Below, one piece after another: positions 34,911 to 47,700 of a DNA stretch of 64,000 nt. A model generated the notes under the pieces. That model did no database searches. It was given only the letters and a program-made list of their open reading frames with translations, and was not told the DNA's origin. How positions within the stretch are numbered: the first letter of the stretch is position 1; the number at the start of each line of letters is the position of its first letter. A program made the position numbers and the translations under genes. Source of the stretch: Spinacia oleracea (lineage: Eukaryota > Streptophyta > Magnoliopsida > Caryophyllales > Amaranthaceae); NCBI RefSeq assembly GCF_020520425.1, contig NC_079487.1:128424385-128488384 (forward strand). The letters are read 5' to 3'.

Positions 34911-35835
34911 TTGCTGATTAAGGGTTTCAGATTAAAATCTTGAGTTAGAAATTTAGAAATTTCGATTTTTTTAGGAGGCATGTTTAATAGAGGGATGTTA
35001 TGGTAGTGGATTTTTTTTTTCTTTTTTTCTTTTTTTCTAATTTTTTTTTTTTTTGCGTATACTCTTACTACTTAATAATCCTCTTAGCTACATAATTCAA
35101 ATTTGTATGTCCTCATACTCAAGTTTTTTGGAATTTGACTTTGGAAAACAAATTGCAATATAACATGGAAACTGAACTCAGAAAAGGGTTTGATCCTTAT
35201 AAAAACACTACTTAATAATCTTTATACTACCATTAAAAAGTTGTACGATGGAGTACTATCTTATTCTAATCCAACAGGATTTCATAATCGAGCTATATTT
35301 CCATATTAGCGATATCAATTATTGTACGTTCTTTTTACAAGTAGATACATGACATAAACAGCTCTATATTAGACGGATTTAGACCAAATGGTGAAGTTGA
35401 ACGCATTTAAAAAACACGTAATATGGAATAACTTTTTGTTGTTTCATAATAACGTTGTACATAGTAGTTAATTAGTTACTTATATGACACCAAATTTTAT
35501 CTCATCATCCCCGTGTTATTAAGATAGTACTCCGTATTTTGTTATATCTCACTCGAAGTTACACTTTACTTATTTCAACAAGTGCTTTTACAAGAAATAG
35601 TGTGTCAAGTACCAAACACTGATAGTTGGCTGGTTTAAGGAATCATAAAATAAAAATCAAACCACATTGAAGCAGCAATTAACCATACTACAGTAAACGA
35701 ACTGATTTCTAGGATTACAGTACAATTTACATTGTGTATAGACACCAATTCATTATACAAAGCTGTGGATTTCAAAAATACATCCACTACCTAATGTGAA
35801 AAATTACAACAGAATATAACCATGAAGAAAATAAA
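34911..35835. other. Intergenic DNA with echoes of the NOC2/DUF1644 flank
   Basis: Two phrases match the DNA left of the Copia insertion. GGAGGCATGTTTAATAGAGGGATGTTAT (34974) matches the NOC2 3' flank near 17726. AATAATCCTCTTAGCTACATAATTCAAATTTGTAT (35074) matches one near 18374. The start, TTGCTGATTAAGGGTTTCAGATTAAAATCT, resembles the DUF1644 leader near 19330. No gene is visible. The last 100 bases are likely the U-box gene's 3' UTR. Confidence 0.5.
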
Positions 35836-38800
35836 TTACCTCCAAGGACGTATCGGACCTGAAATCTTGCCACTAGCACCAGATAACTGCTTCAAGTTAG
35901 TAAGTGTGTCTTGAGCAAGTTTTCTTGTGTTGGCATTTCCGAGCTTTAAGGCTTCCCCTAATGCCCTAACTAAAGTCTGGTTAAGAGCATATGTGTGACT
36001 TGCGCTTTCCCCTCGTAAGAGCCTCTCCACCATCCATATTGCTTTTTCTTGAAGCTCTCCAGGCCTCACTTCAATGAAAAGGTTAACTACACCATCTACA
36101 ACACCAAGCCGATCAAGTTCATCAGCAGCACGCCTGAAATTATAAAGAGTATCTGGGACGAGCGTTGAAAGTGCCTCTACAGCAGCTATTTGAACTTCAG
36201 TCTGGTCATCTAGGAGGAGATTAACCAAGGGTTTGATGCAGTTGCTCTTGAGCAAGCACAGTTCACTATCTTCCTCGCAAGGAGCATTGTGCAGTGGACA
36301 TGAGGAGAACTCGGGTGAAAATCTTCCGCACATGAACACCATCGAGGAGCAGAATCCTTGTGGAGGTAATGGTTCTGATTCTCCATCGGAAACAATAACT
36401 CTTCCAGATTCTGACAAGTGTTTTAATCCAAGGACTGCCAGCTGTTTACATCTAGGTTGTGAAAGGAAACTCAGCTGCTCACGGAAGATTGCAATCAGGT
36501 GATGCTCCTTGACCCAAGCAAGCGTCTGTGTGTCTGTACTCCTGGCAAAGTGGAGTAAAAGACCAAGGAGCCCTTCTAGCATACTTGATGATGACCTTGA
36601 ACTTCTTCCACTGGAAACCCCTTGATGTTCTTTCAGGGTCATAACTGTCCATTTCAGGAAACCAGCTCCTAGAACAGTCCTCACTTCGTCTTCTGACAGG
36701 GGAATGTTTGCAATTATGCAAGCAACATCAGACCGTTCGCTATTTGTTGTCTGGTTGTCTAGTAATTTCTCTTTTAAAAGGACGAGTTTGTTCAGATGTC
36801 TGAGCTCGTCAAAAAATTCTCCACCTGGACTTTCTGATAGTATTCTCATAAGTTTGAGAGCATATATTCTAAGTTCAGTTTCAGGATGTTCAAGATATTC
36901 CATAATGCTTTTGATGCCATCCCCCGATTTTATGTCAGTTGCTACCTGTTCTGATACAAGAGTAGAAAACTAAAATGTTAGGGTATGTGTGTCAATCGAA
37001 GTACAGACATGATAACATGTAAAACATGTCCAGGGAATGAGACTTAATTTGTAGTACAATGTGCAGAAGATAGTGCACAAGACTTGGAAATACCCTTGAG
37101 AATTTCAAACTACCAAATATTGAAGTTTCGAGAAGTGTGGGAACTCAATTTGCTTTACGAACACAAGTAATGATGCTAAATCGGCAGATGACCATGATGC
37201 TAAATAGGAACAAGAATCAAGTTGAGCGGAAATTTGAAACAATTCACAACTTTGTACACGAGAAGTCGGGGAGAACTTACCAGATGCCTTAGGAGAAGAA
37301 GCAATTCCACAGAGGATACGAAGAATAGACACTTGGCACTGAGGGGTCACTTGAGATATGAGTAGCATCAGGTGAGAGACAAAGAAGGACGAAAGCATTG
37401 AATGTCCTTCCTTGTTTATCTCTGCCAATTCCCAGTGCCCTGGATTTGACACAATGTTGGCAATTATTGCAGCAGACAGCTCCTTCTGCTCAGGAAGGGC
37501 ATCCTGAGATTCAAGGAAAATGTATGTGACGGCTGGAAGTACAGAGGCTTCAACAAGAATAGTAGCATTGTCATCCAAAGATGAAAGGTTGCACAATGCA
37601 TGAAGACTTGCTGTTCGAGTTTCTGGTATATGAAGCATTTCCCCAAGAACTTTTGCACTTCGCTTTGCAATTTTTTCTTTACTGCAATTGGTCAAAGTCA
37701 TCTTCCCCAACAATGATGCCATCTGTATTTGGATGTTATAAGAACCTGCTTACCATCAAAACAATATCTGATAACATGAGCAGGCAAGCATAATAGATCT
37801 GGTAAAGAATAGGCATATTAGCCTTACGGAAAATTAACAGGTTGATCAAACATGTACACTGTCATACAATGAGAGTGTTTTAAGTAAATATTAAAAGCAC
37901 TCAGGAAATGTACAAGAAGATCAATTCCAATAAATAGTGTAGACCAGGAGAAAACACAACTCCCAGTAAATATTAAAAGCACTCAGGAAATGCACGAGGT
38001 TAAGCCATTCCAATAAATAGTAGACCAGGAGAAAACATGACCCCAAGTAGTAAATACAGTAGTATGTAATGGAAAATGATGAATGGGATCTTACAACCAT
38101 ACCCACCTTCACAAAGCCGAGAAAGTAGAGGTTCAAATCGTCCGGCTGCAGCTAAATGTTCAACATTTTCGTCAATCACTTCCAGACGTTTCAGCACATC
38201 CTCTGCTAAGTTGGACAAAGTGGGGTACTCCAAATTCTCTGCCGTGCTTGAAAGAAGAAGAAAAGCACCTTTCTCAGATGCAATTTTTGCACAATAAGCT
38301 TCATTGTCTGAAAGATTAATCAGCAACCTCAGGGCATTTTCTTTTTCTTTCTCTGTGCTCCCCACGAGACTTTTTATTGCCAATTTTGTAATGCCTTCCC
38401 CAATCAAAATTGTCTACAAGTATACACAGATTAGTTAGAAGATCAAGCCATCAGAAAGAAATGGCACAGAGCTACTATAAATGTTTAAAGAAGAAAGTGG
38501 TTAATCTAGTTTTACAGTGAACAGAATGCCAGAACTTGAGTTCAAACTGAGAAAGAGTAAACGCCCAAGAAACATCTCATCTTCACTAGAAAAAAAGTGC
38601 AAGCACCCCACAAACAGGAGTACAAAAATAAAAATACTCAAGGATGTCATTCATTCATCTAAGAATATGAAAATTCGCTACAATAACATAGAAGGATTAA
38701 TAACATTTAATAAAATTCCTTTCAAATTCACAATTGCCAAATGTTTCCCTCACCAACCCAGCCAACCAAAATCCTCCAAACAACCCTCCCTCTTCATGAA

Positions 38801-40995
38801 AAATAATGTGGCGTGATCCATAGGAACTTTTTAAAATAGAACAGTAAGCACTAACCTTGCTATCTTCATCCTTTGCCATACTAAGTAAAGCCATAAGAGC
38901 TTTGGATTTCAAAGCAGAACTGATGCTCTTGGAGGAGCAATTCTTTAGAAAAGAAACGATCTGAACGACTACACCAGCATTCCTAACTTTGTATCGGCTT
39001 GATGGATGCTCTTCTGATATCTTATAAATGGTATCCAAAACCCGTTCAACACAATCTACAGATGGTGCATCCTCACTAAGATGTTTCACAGCTGACTTAA
39101 TATGAATGTCAACATTTCTATTAACCCACTCTTCAATCGCCCCAGATAAACCAATGTTTGGCTTCTGCTCCAACGAGCACAGCACCTGGCCTGTGACAGG
39201 GCAAGTAGGATCTCGACCATCCTCCAAGCAACGCTGAAACCAGTAATCAATTGCAGCCCTCTCATAAGTCTGCCCTGACTCCAGCACCACAGGCTCCTTC
39301 ATAACTTCCTTGGTTAATGGACATAGAAAATTTTTGAAAGGCAAAATCTGAGATTCATCTTCCAGATCAAAATCTAAACTGAGAGCTGATATGTTTGGCT
39401 CAGCAGACCAGCTGTCAATAATTCTCTGCAAAGACATAAGAATTCGCCTCTCAGACACTGAATTTGAACGAGCAAGGTCATTTTTCAAGAGCTTAACATG
39501 TCCCAATAACTCGGCATGGTTAGTGTGGTCAATCCCAAGAGCTCGAGCCAAATCCATAATTATAGCACTCTGAACTGGTTTGGTAGTTGGCTTCCCTTGC
39601 CCTTCTTTTTGTAAAGTGCAGTACACTCTCGCTTCGTTCTCTGTCACCTAATCCAAATTTTTATGCCTCAAAAGTTAGGTATGGAACCCGTAAAAAATAA
39701 ACTAGTAGAAGCACACAGAAAACAAAATCTCAACCACAAGAAATGATCAAAGGGTGATGTATGAATAGTGTAAAAACACAATTGCTGCAATAAATAAAGA
39801 ATGGAGGAAGTATCTTTATTTTCTAATTTTATGGGATAGGCAAGATCAAGATTCATTCATAAAGAGAACCCTCCAAAACTTTTACAATCCACTCTCCCTT
39901 CCTCATAACTGCCTAGGGGCTACCATATTCTTCTTCAATTTTACTTGAGAAAGTGAGCATGAGCTAACATTAACTACAAGCCTAAGGATATCTGAGACGA
40001 CGCTACCAAAACTGGAAGCTTCTTTCACATTCCTCTTGATATGATTTTAGAAAAAGATATCTTGACCCCCCAGTGCCCAATTCCCCCCAACCCACCTTCC
40101 CCTCCACACGCACACAATAATACTCCGTGTAACAAAATCATGTATGGATAAAAAAAACCTCCAATTAAATAATCTTTCCATCAACCGAAAAGGAATTAAA
40201 TGAGCTCAAAAACAATTTTCTCCATAGAAAAATTTAAAAGAAGAAAAAAACATTGTGCAACAACCTCGGAGTTACTAAATACGGAGAATAGAAACTCAGT
40301 ATTAAATTCTGAACAACTATTTTAGCAACAAATAATACACCAAAAATACAGCCAAAAACAGTAAACAAGTACTCCAATGATCCAATCTAAACTATAAAAT
40401 TTCCATAGAATTGACAGTTAACCTAATTTTTAAATTTCTGTAGACTGCATAACCTAAAAACGAAAGAAAAATAATAATCAAGCTCAATAACGTGGTGAAA
40501 TTAACAAAATAAATCCAACAAAAATAATTAATCAAAAAATTAAATTGTAGAGAGAGAATTTACAGAGAACTGAGCTTGCTTCATGTCTCTAGAAAGATCC
40601 GAAACCTTCTTCCGAACATCCGGAACATCTTTCAGTCCAGTCTCAAGCAACGCAAGCCATCCGCCAATCCCAGCCGTTCGATCCTGGAGAGAAGAGCACA
40701 ACGAGCGGCAATTGATGAGGACGTAAATCTTACTTCTCTCCCTATAAACCGAGATTATTTCAGCAGATTTAACAAGGTCACCGGAAATTCCTTTAAGAGC
40801 AGTATGAACCGAAGGAGAAGAGAGAATCTCCGGCTGAAGACGGAGAATGTTACTGGTAATGCGGTGAAGGCGACCGGCGTAGGAGGTAAAGCGGCGAGGA
40901 GTATCCCATGGTATTGATTCTTCGGAGTTACAGAGGTGTGCCAGCTGCCGGTTGATCGTCTCCGCTGGCGACGGCAGTGGTGGCTTATCCTCCAT
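35836..40995 (-). CDS. U-box/armadillo-repeat E3 ubiquitin ligase (PUB42/43/44 type), 1036 aa
   Basis: Five exons: 40995-40564, 39647-38856, 38413-38107, 37745-37281 and 36950-35836. Together they make 1037 codons including the stop, with GT..AG borders throughout. The joins ...LCEG|SYNIQIQMASLLG and ...SPKAS|EQVATDIKSGDG are the ones that keep the frame. Residues 1-145 form a helical N-terminal domain (MEDKPPLPSPAETINRQLAHL). The U-box is at about 248-320: FLCPLTKEVMKEPVVLESGQTYER, then DPTCPVTGQVL. It uses salt bridges rather than metal to dock an E2. Armadillo-type helical repeats fill the rest (for example SKALMALLSMA, ALRLLINLSDNEAYC, AAVEALSTLVPDT). This layout and length match the long PUB42/43/44 group that attaches ubiquitin to substrates; members such as SAUL1 act in senescence and immunity. 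The specific ortholog is not settled. The ATG at 40995 is the first in frame. Confidence 0.9.
37883..38046. repeat. Tandem duplication inside a U-box gene intron
   Basis: An 83-bp unit (GTAAATATTAAAAGCACTCAGG ... AATAAATAGT..AGACCAGGAGAAAACA) occurs twice in a row within intron 3, with about 10% divergence. It is harmless to the coding frame. Confidence 0.8.
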
Positions 40996-42098
40996 TTTAC
41001 CATTTACATTGACGGAAATTCTCTCTCCTAGGGTTTTAGAGGTCTTTGGCGTAATTGGCAAAATTTACAGGTTACTCTCTCCTTTGGAATTTGTTCGTGA
41101 GAGTGAAAATGCCGCGTTTTTTAGTTCGTCTGAAAAAAAAAAATGGGGGCGTTTTTGGAGGAGAGAGAAAGAGGAGGAAACAAGCAGATGAGTTACTTAT
41201 GAGGAGAGGAGAGGAGAGGGAGTCAAACGTTGACTGAGCAAGTCCTTTATCTTTTACCGTTGCGATTTTCGGTAAATTTGACGGTGCAAATTATACTCCG
41301 TAGTCCGTACCCCGTACGTGCTAAGTCAATTTTCATCGTCAACTATCGACAAATCATCCATATTTCCAAAAGCTCAATTGTGATACATCGTTTCTGAAAA
41401 TTGGGGAAAATGCTAGTGTTGCCGGAATTTTTAGAGATGCATATGGTGAATAGGTGCTCAGTTTTTACCAGAAATGTAAACTCCAATCTGTTTTGATGGG
41501 TGACATTCTAGCAATTTGTGTGGGCTTTGTAGGTTATCAAAAGGAAAAATTGGCAAAGGATGATCATCAATACGGACTCACATCAAGCCGTTCAAAATTT
41601 GGCTAATTAACATATTAACCTTATAATTGCAAAACAATGCACGGACCTCTTGAAGGAAATTCCTAAAATTGAGATTGTGTATGCCTCGATGTACCAACAA
41701 GGTGGCGATATGATAGCTAAAATGTGTCGTTCGCATGTAATAGCTAGTTTTAATTTAGAGTATTTCAAACAATATTCTTATGTTTGTTGCGGATATAATT
41801 TTGGAGGACGAACCTCCTTAAACCCTCTCTTATAACTCTCTTAACTTTTTAATCTAATGTTCCATGCTTGTACCAAGAAAAAAAAAAAATCAACAATCCT
41901 CCCCTCATTGTTACTCCGTGCTAAAGCAACTAATGAACATTCGCAACTCAAACTACAAATGAAACTTTGGTACTATTAGTCTAACTTTTGACCGATTATC
42001 TTTTATTAAGCCTTACATATGAGAATTTTTTGAAGTTCAATGGCTCAAAAGTCAAAACTGTAGATAAAGTTATCAACTCTTACCATTTTCTTAAGTTC
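40996..42098. other. U-box gene leader/promoter and intergenic DNA
   Basis: Up to about 41250 this is the 5' leader and core promoter of the minus-strand U-box gene, with CT-rich tracts on its strand (plus-strand GAGGAGAGGAGAGGAGAGGG at 41200-41219). Beyond it no gene is seen. Confidence 0.45.
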
Positions 42099-42112
42099 AA
42101 GTATTTCGGTTT

Positions 42113-43591
42113 CCTTAAAATTTTCTCTGCCTTCTCTCTTCTTCCACCGCTCAACTCCACCGCCTACTTTCCTTTTGCTTCCTCGCCGGCGATCGGTGAT
42201 TTATCGTCAATTCGCCATCGCCGGCGAGCGATTCGTGTTAATTTAGTTTTGTTTCCTTGTTTTCTAGGTCTCTTTTGCTTTTTAGTGGCCGATCGGTGCT
42301 CTCGAAGGTTCTCACGCCCGGTTTCACCCTCCGTTTGCGGCGGCCAGTTGTTTTCTTTGCGGTGGTTGGGTTGTCTCGTCGGCGGCGCGGTGGTCTCAGT
42401 TGGGTACCGTGAATCATACACCGCCTGGTTCGGTGGTGTCTGGGTTGCTTGGGCCGCCTAGTTTCTTCACCGTCTCCTCCGTCCTTTATGTCGGGTTGCC
42501 CGTTTTGCAGCCTTCCAGGAGGTTTTTCCGGCCGCTTTTTTGGTGCAGATGGGTTAGTTCTTTTAATGTCCTCTTTTTTCTTGTTGTTAATTAGTGTTTG
42601 TGTCTGGGTTAGGTTTAGTTTGCTTTGGTGTATGGAGGGTTTAAGAGGATGTCAAAATTTTGATTGCCTGTGGTCATGTGACCTTGTTGGTTTGTTCCTG
42701 TTATGGGTATTCCCTCAGTTTGGGGAAGTTTGGTTTAATTGGTTGTTACATGTGAGAGAAGAGATTAAAGAGGTTAAGGTTTTGGGGGTTCGAGTGTCGA
42801 ATTTGGAGGTTATGTTGCAGGTTCCAATAATTGTATTTTGGTTCCTTGGTTGGTTTGTGCCGCTAGTGGATGTTCAAGGCAGTATTCTAATTCGGTTGGC
42901 TGTCTTAGATGTGGGTGTCTGTTCTTCAGTTCAGGTTGCCAAGTTCGATTGGGGGTGTTCAAGGAAACCCTCAACTTTGTGTCTGGTGATGGCCAGTCCA
43001 GCCATCGTTGTTAATCAAATCTTGAAGGAGGCTCCTCAATTGGATAAGTTGAGGGAAGCAAGTTTCCCTCGGTCAGGCATTCTCGTAATCCGGGGATGTC
43101 AAGTGTTGAGTTGCTAGGGAAAGTAACTCACGTTCAAAGATCCCAAGATGTTCGCTCGTTAGGGCCTTGGGATAATGTTTTAGGCGAGTGTCAGTTCTCG
43201 CCTAGTGAGTCATGGCAATTTGGGGTTGAAGGCGTCTCTTGCTTGCATCGTCGTCCATTGTTAGGGTCTTCTAGCTTTCTGGTTATGTTCCTTCGCTGTA
43301 TTCGGCTTCAGTTCTCCCGTTTTTCTCGGTCTCTTCCGTTCTCCAACGGATGGTCGCATTTGCTGGTTCATGTTGTCAACGTTAGTTGATAACAAGCAGG
43401 TAAGTTCTAACGGGGTTTGTGTCGCAGGTTTTAGTTCATATAAGGTGGGATGTTGGTGGCTTGCTCTCCTCCGTAGTTGTTGTATAACCGAAGCTTGTAA
43501 ATTTAGTTTGCGGCATGTTATACTGCTTTCTAGTTTAGGTTGTAATCGTTATTTCATTTATAGAATCCTTTGTCAAAAAAAAAAGAAAAAG
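42113..43591 (+). mobile_element. Poly(A)-ended LINE-like or retroposed sequence, non-coding
   Basis: The segment begins with a pyrimidine- and CG-rich stretch (TTTTCTCTGCCTTCTCTC, then GCCGGCGATCGG), unlike its AT-rich surroundings. It ends GAATCCTTTGTC followed by a ten-base A run and AGAAAAAG, the way plant LINE 3' ends look. Imperfect flanking words, AAGTATTTCGGTTT (42099) and AAGTATACCGGTTC (43589), could be a decayed target duplication. No reverse transcriptase or other domain is present, and a 222-codon frame (42449-43117) matches nothing I know. It could also be a non-coding transcript copied back into the genome. Confidence 0.4.
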
Positions 43592-43602
43592 TATACCGGT
43601 TC

Positions 43603-44700
43603 AAACTCTCCTCAATATAAGGGCTAGTACGCTGGTAAACTTGTTGCTTCACCATGCTAACATATCAACTTTGCTCGAGCAGTTCTGTCAAGGATGCAGT
43701 CATGACCATCTGGCATTACCATGGAGGTTGCCAGGTTGGAAGAGTGGTGGATTCTGATGATCCATTTAACACACACACACCGACACACTGTAGGAGGTTG
43801 ATGACCTCAAATGCACGTCTACAAACTACAGAGTATTCAGAAGAGAGATACATACGAAGTATCTAAGAAGAATCAATCCTTAACCAAATAAGTATGAATT
43901 CAAACAACATAATCACAAGAAAAGGCCAGGTGCATGGAAAAGAAGACTGAATGATACACAGAGGGAAGAAATAGAAACGCCAAGATGCAAACATGAAGCT
44001 AAAAATGAAAAAGCTGATTTCAAACATTTAAAACCTTGAACTAAAGCTTTTGTGCATCTTCCTAAAATCCAATGGAAAAAATGTGAAGAAATTTACAATT
44101 ACACCAAAAATCAGAGTATTAACTTAACTACATACAGAAACCATGTCTATCCTTCCTCAGTTGCTCTTCATTATTGTCAGTCTATAAGTGGAAATTTAAA
44201 GCTGAACACTAACAAAAAATACAACCAAAAAGTGGTAGTAATTTTCAGTATTTATTTGGTTTTGCATTTCTGTATTCACTGCTGATCGATTGCTGAAAGT
44301 CTGAAACCCGGGTGTAATATGAGAGTCCTGAGATCAATGCATGAAAGAAATCAGATAATTAACATTGAGAGAACCATGCATTACACAATAATCATGTTCT
44401 TCCTCGGTCTACAATTAGTAGTCATGTTTTCTCAACTTCTCATGACTAAGGCTATAGAAGATTTTACCAGAATACCATTTTTAATCGCATTTATTTTTAT
44501 TTTTTTATGATCTTCAATCACTTGAATTTGAGTGAGAGCATGCCATTGCCAATCTTCACTATGATCATCTGAGTTAATATTGACTAATCCTAGCAAATGT
44601 CAGGTGTTTACTGAAGTATCATAAAACATCTAAAGGCACAAAAAAGTTTGATACAGGAAAAAAGAAGACTCTTACAGTGGCAGGTGGCAGGTGGCAGTTT
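43603..44700. other. Intergenic DNA and probable NDA 3' UTR
   Basis: No gene recognised. A short (AC)n run lies at about 43770-43790. The part nearest 44700 is likely the 3' UTR of the minus-strand NAD(P)H dehydrogenase gene. Confidence 0.45.
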
Positions 44701-47700
44701 CTATATTCGGCTTATGTCACGACCAAAAAGAAGAGTAGTCAACCAGTTTATGGCCACGTAAAATCGATTCCTCCAACTTATAACACGAGTAAGATATGCA
44801 GATCGCCAGATAAACCAACTAGGGAAACCTTTCAGTGATAAGCCCTTTGCATCCTGAATAAAATGAAGTAAAATGTGAATATTGTGTTTTTATAGAAGGA
44901 ATTAACCCTAGGTTTTTATATACCAATAGCATATCCACTAGATCACCTTGCTCTGCCGAAGGTCCACAAGTGCCTTGTATCTACCAATAGTTGCCATTGA
45001 TCCTAAATGTCTGTACACAAAAGGTTTCCCCATATCAACATCCAGTGCATTGTTGGCATGCCCTCCACCAGCTTTACCGATCCTGTTCAAAAACTTGGCT
45101 AAATATTTTCCTTGCCGCTCGGCTACCTGTTGCAACAAGGTGCAATCACGAATTTCATTAGGTGAATTATCATGACCAAAAGATGAAGGAGAAAGCTAGA
45201 AAAAAAAAATCCTTCCAATAATTCAGTCAAGCTACATAGGCAAAGCAAGAAAATGGTTCAACTTAAAGAAGTGATACCACTTCTTGGTAATTTTGGCGAT
45301 TTGTCAAATTTTATGTTCAATCTACCCAGATAATATCACTGTTATTAGGGATTGAGGAGTGTACTGTCTTCCAGTAAGAATTTCTCTTCTCTTAACAGAA
45401 GTAATAAGGGATGTAGTTTCTGGATTGATTTAACTGGATATGGTCTTCTATGACATGCTGAATCTCTTTGGCAAGAAAGCTTTTTATTTCAAAGTTCAAA
45501 CAAAAATGCAAATCTACTTTCTTGAAAGCAGCACCAACAAACAACAAACTAGTGGAAGGATGAGCGTTAAACAGGTAAGCAATTACCTTGGCGGAGCAAA
45601 GAATGCATTGCATATAAACAAATGAAATTTGATTTTCCATTACAGCCGACTTATGATATACGAAGTATATGATATGAATTTAAACGATATTAAGAACTGA
45701 TTCAAAACGTGTCATCTAACTCCCACCAAACACATCAAGATTCATGAGATAGGACAATCTTCAGTCAGAAGTCAGAACAGAACTTACAATGTGAAGCCTC
45801 ACCGTCTCCTAGGTTGCCTATGATTGAGGTATAGTACCTTGGAGTAACCTGATGTTTTGTAGACGCTTTGCAAGTTCTCATTACGTACCCACATAAGTTG
45901 CTCATCATTTTGGCATAGCACACTTACACTTTTTAATCTAAACTAAAAGGATAAAAAAAGATAGCCGACTATGACAGGTAGACACACACTCAAATACTCA
46001 ATCAATCATGTTGGATGTAGGTTGTAGCTAAGGCCAAGTCCTTAGATATTATGAACTTAGATGCCACTAGATAATGCCTACATATATAGTCACATCCTTC
46101 ATTTAATCCAATGCATAACTTCTTAAAAATCTACCCAGATAGTCTAAAAGATAAACAAAAATTAACTTTTTCGCACATGAATTCAACTTTTGCATTATAC
46201 CTGCGCCAAAGCAGGGAGAACCGGTTTTCCTGTGCTTTCAAGAAACCCTGCACAATCACCAATTGCATACATATCTTGAACAGAAGGAATGCGAAGCCAA
46301 TCATCAACACCAATCCTGTAAAAACAGGCAAATATTATCTGCATTTAGTAAATTTTTTGTAATTCAACACAAACCAAGAAAGTTAAGACATAATATGAGA
46401 TTGAAATCGGAGATAAATAGATTGACCTGGTATCTGTGGAGATCTAATAGTGATAACTTAGATTTTTTTTTTTTACTTTAGCTAAAATTTTAAAATAGAC
46501 TTTGGAATAAATAAGAAGTACGTGAGATACACAAGAAGAAATTCAAGGGTAAATAAGACTCACCTTCCACCAGGTGACTTTTCCAATTCAAGTTTTTTCA
46601 CAAACGGCGAAGGACCAACACCTGTAGACCATACTAAAAGGCCATAAGGAACTTCTGAACCATCGCTAAGAATTATCTTATCAGGTTGTACGTCTTTGAC
46701 AATTCCACGGACTAGTCGAACTCCTGACTGAGAAATTTTGCAATTAATTAAAACCAGAGAGTGATGAAGTGAAAATTGCTTCAGTAACATCTATGCTCTG
46801 CACTCGTGCATAAGGACTATAGTACTCTGTTTTTTTATTTAATTTAAGATATTCCACCTGCCAAAGCATAAAATAGTTGACTTTCTTTGCGACTGACATT
46901 AAAGAGATTGGACAACAGAATCAGTAAAGCTCTAATATGCTCCAAATCATTACATCTTGTTGCTGCGGTTCTGTTATATATGAACCTAATAACAAGTAAC
47001 AACCATTCGATAATAATAATCCAGACTGGAGCTCAATAGTCACAAAACAAAATAACTTTGTTCAAAGAGAACCATGTAGGCAGTAAGTCAGTAACCAGTG
47101 CCATAATGTCTTTCTCCATTTTTCTAGAGCTAGGTGAGGAATTCTGTTGCAGAAATTTCCAGAGAAATTTACACAGGAGGTAATTATCTGATGAAAAGAC
47201 CCAATAAATGGTGTTAACTTAGTTTTAACTAGAGAATGTGACAATATAACCATGGGGATGACATGAACACATGATTAACATCTTCCAGAGAATATGAATG
47301 CAAGGAAGCAAGCACTTAGATTCAAAGAAAGGAGTTGATCTCACCTTAGTAAGCTGTTTCGCAGCATAGTGTCTGAGGCGGTCATCGAAGGAAGATAGAA
47401 TTTCATTTGCCTGCAAAGAAAGGGAAACTTTGCTCAGTAAATCATCATATAAGGAATGAAATTGATGAAAATTGCAGGACCTCTAAAGAAACAGTCCCAG
47501 ACCAACAGTTTTACAGATATAGGTTAAACTAAAGCTTCGATAAAACACCGAAATGAGCTAGGAAATAGTTTCTCTAGTAAAATATTAAAATTATTACTCC
47601 GCGGATATCTAATGTTCAGACCTCAATTAAGGTGACATGGATGTAATCTTTGACATGTGAATATCTTTGGCGGACATCCTTCATAATGAAATCACTAAGC

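Noticed and set aside
42449-43117. 222-codon hydrophobic plus-strand frame
   Set aside because: No recognisable family. Trp/Phe/Val-rich content fits the G/T-rich composition of the LINE-like sequence.
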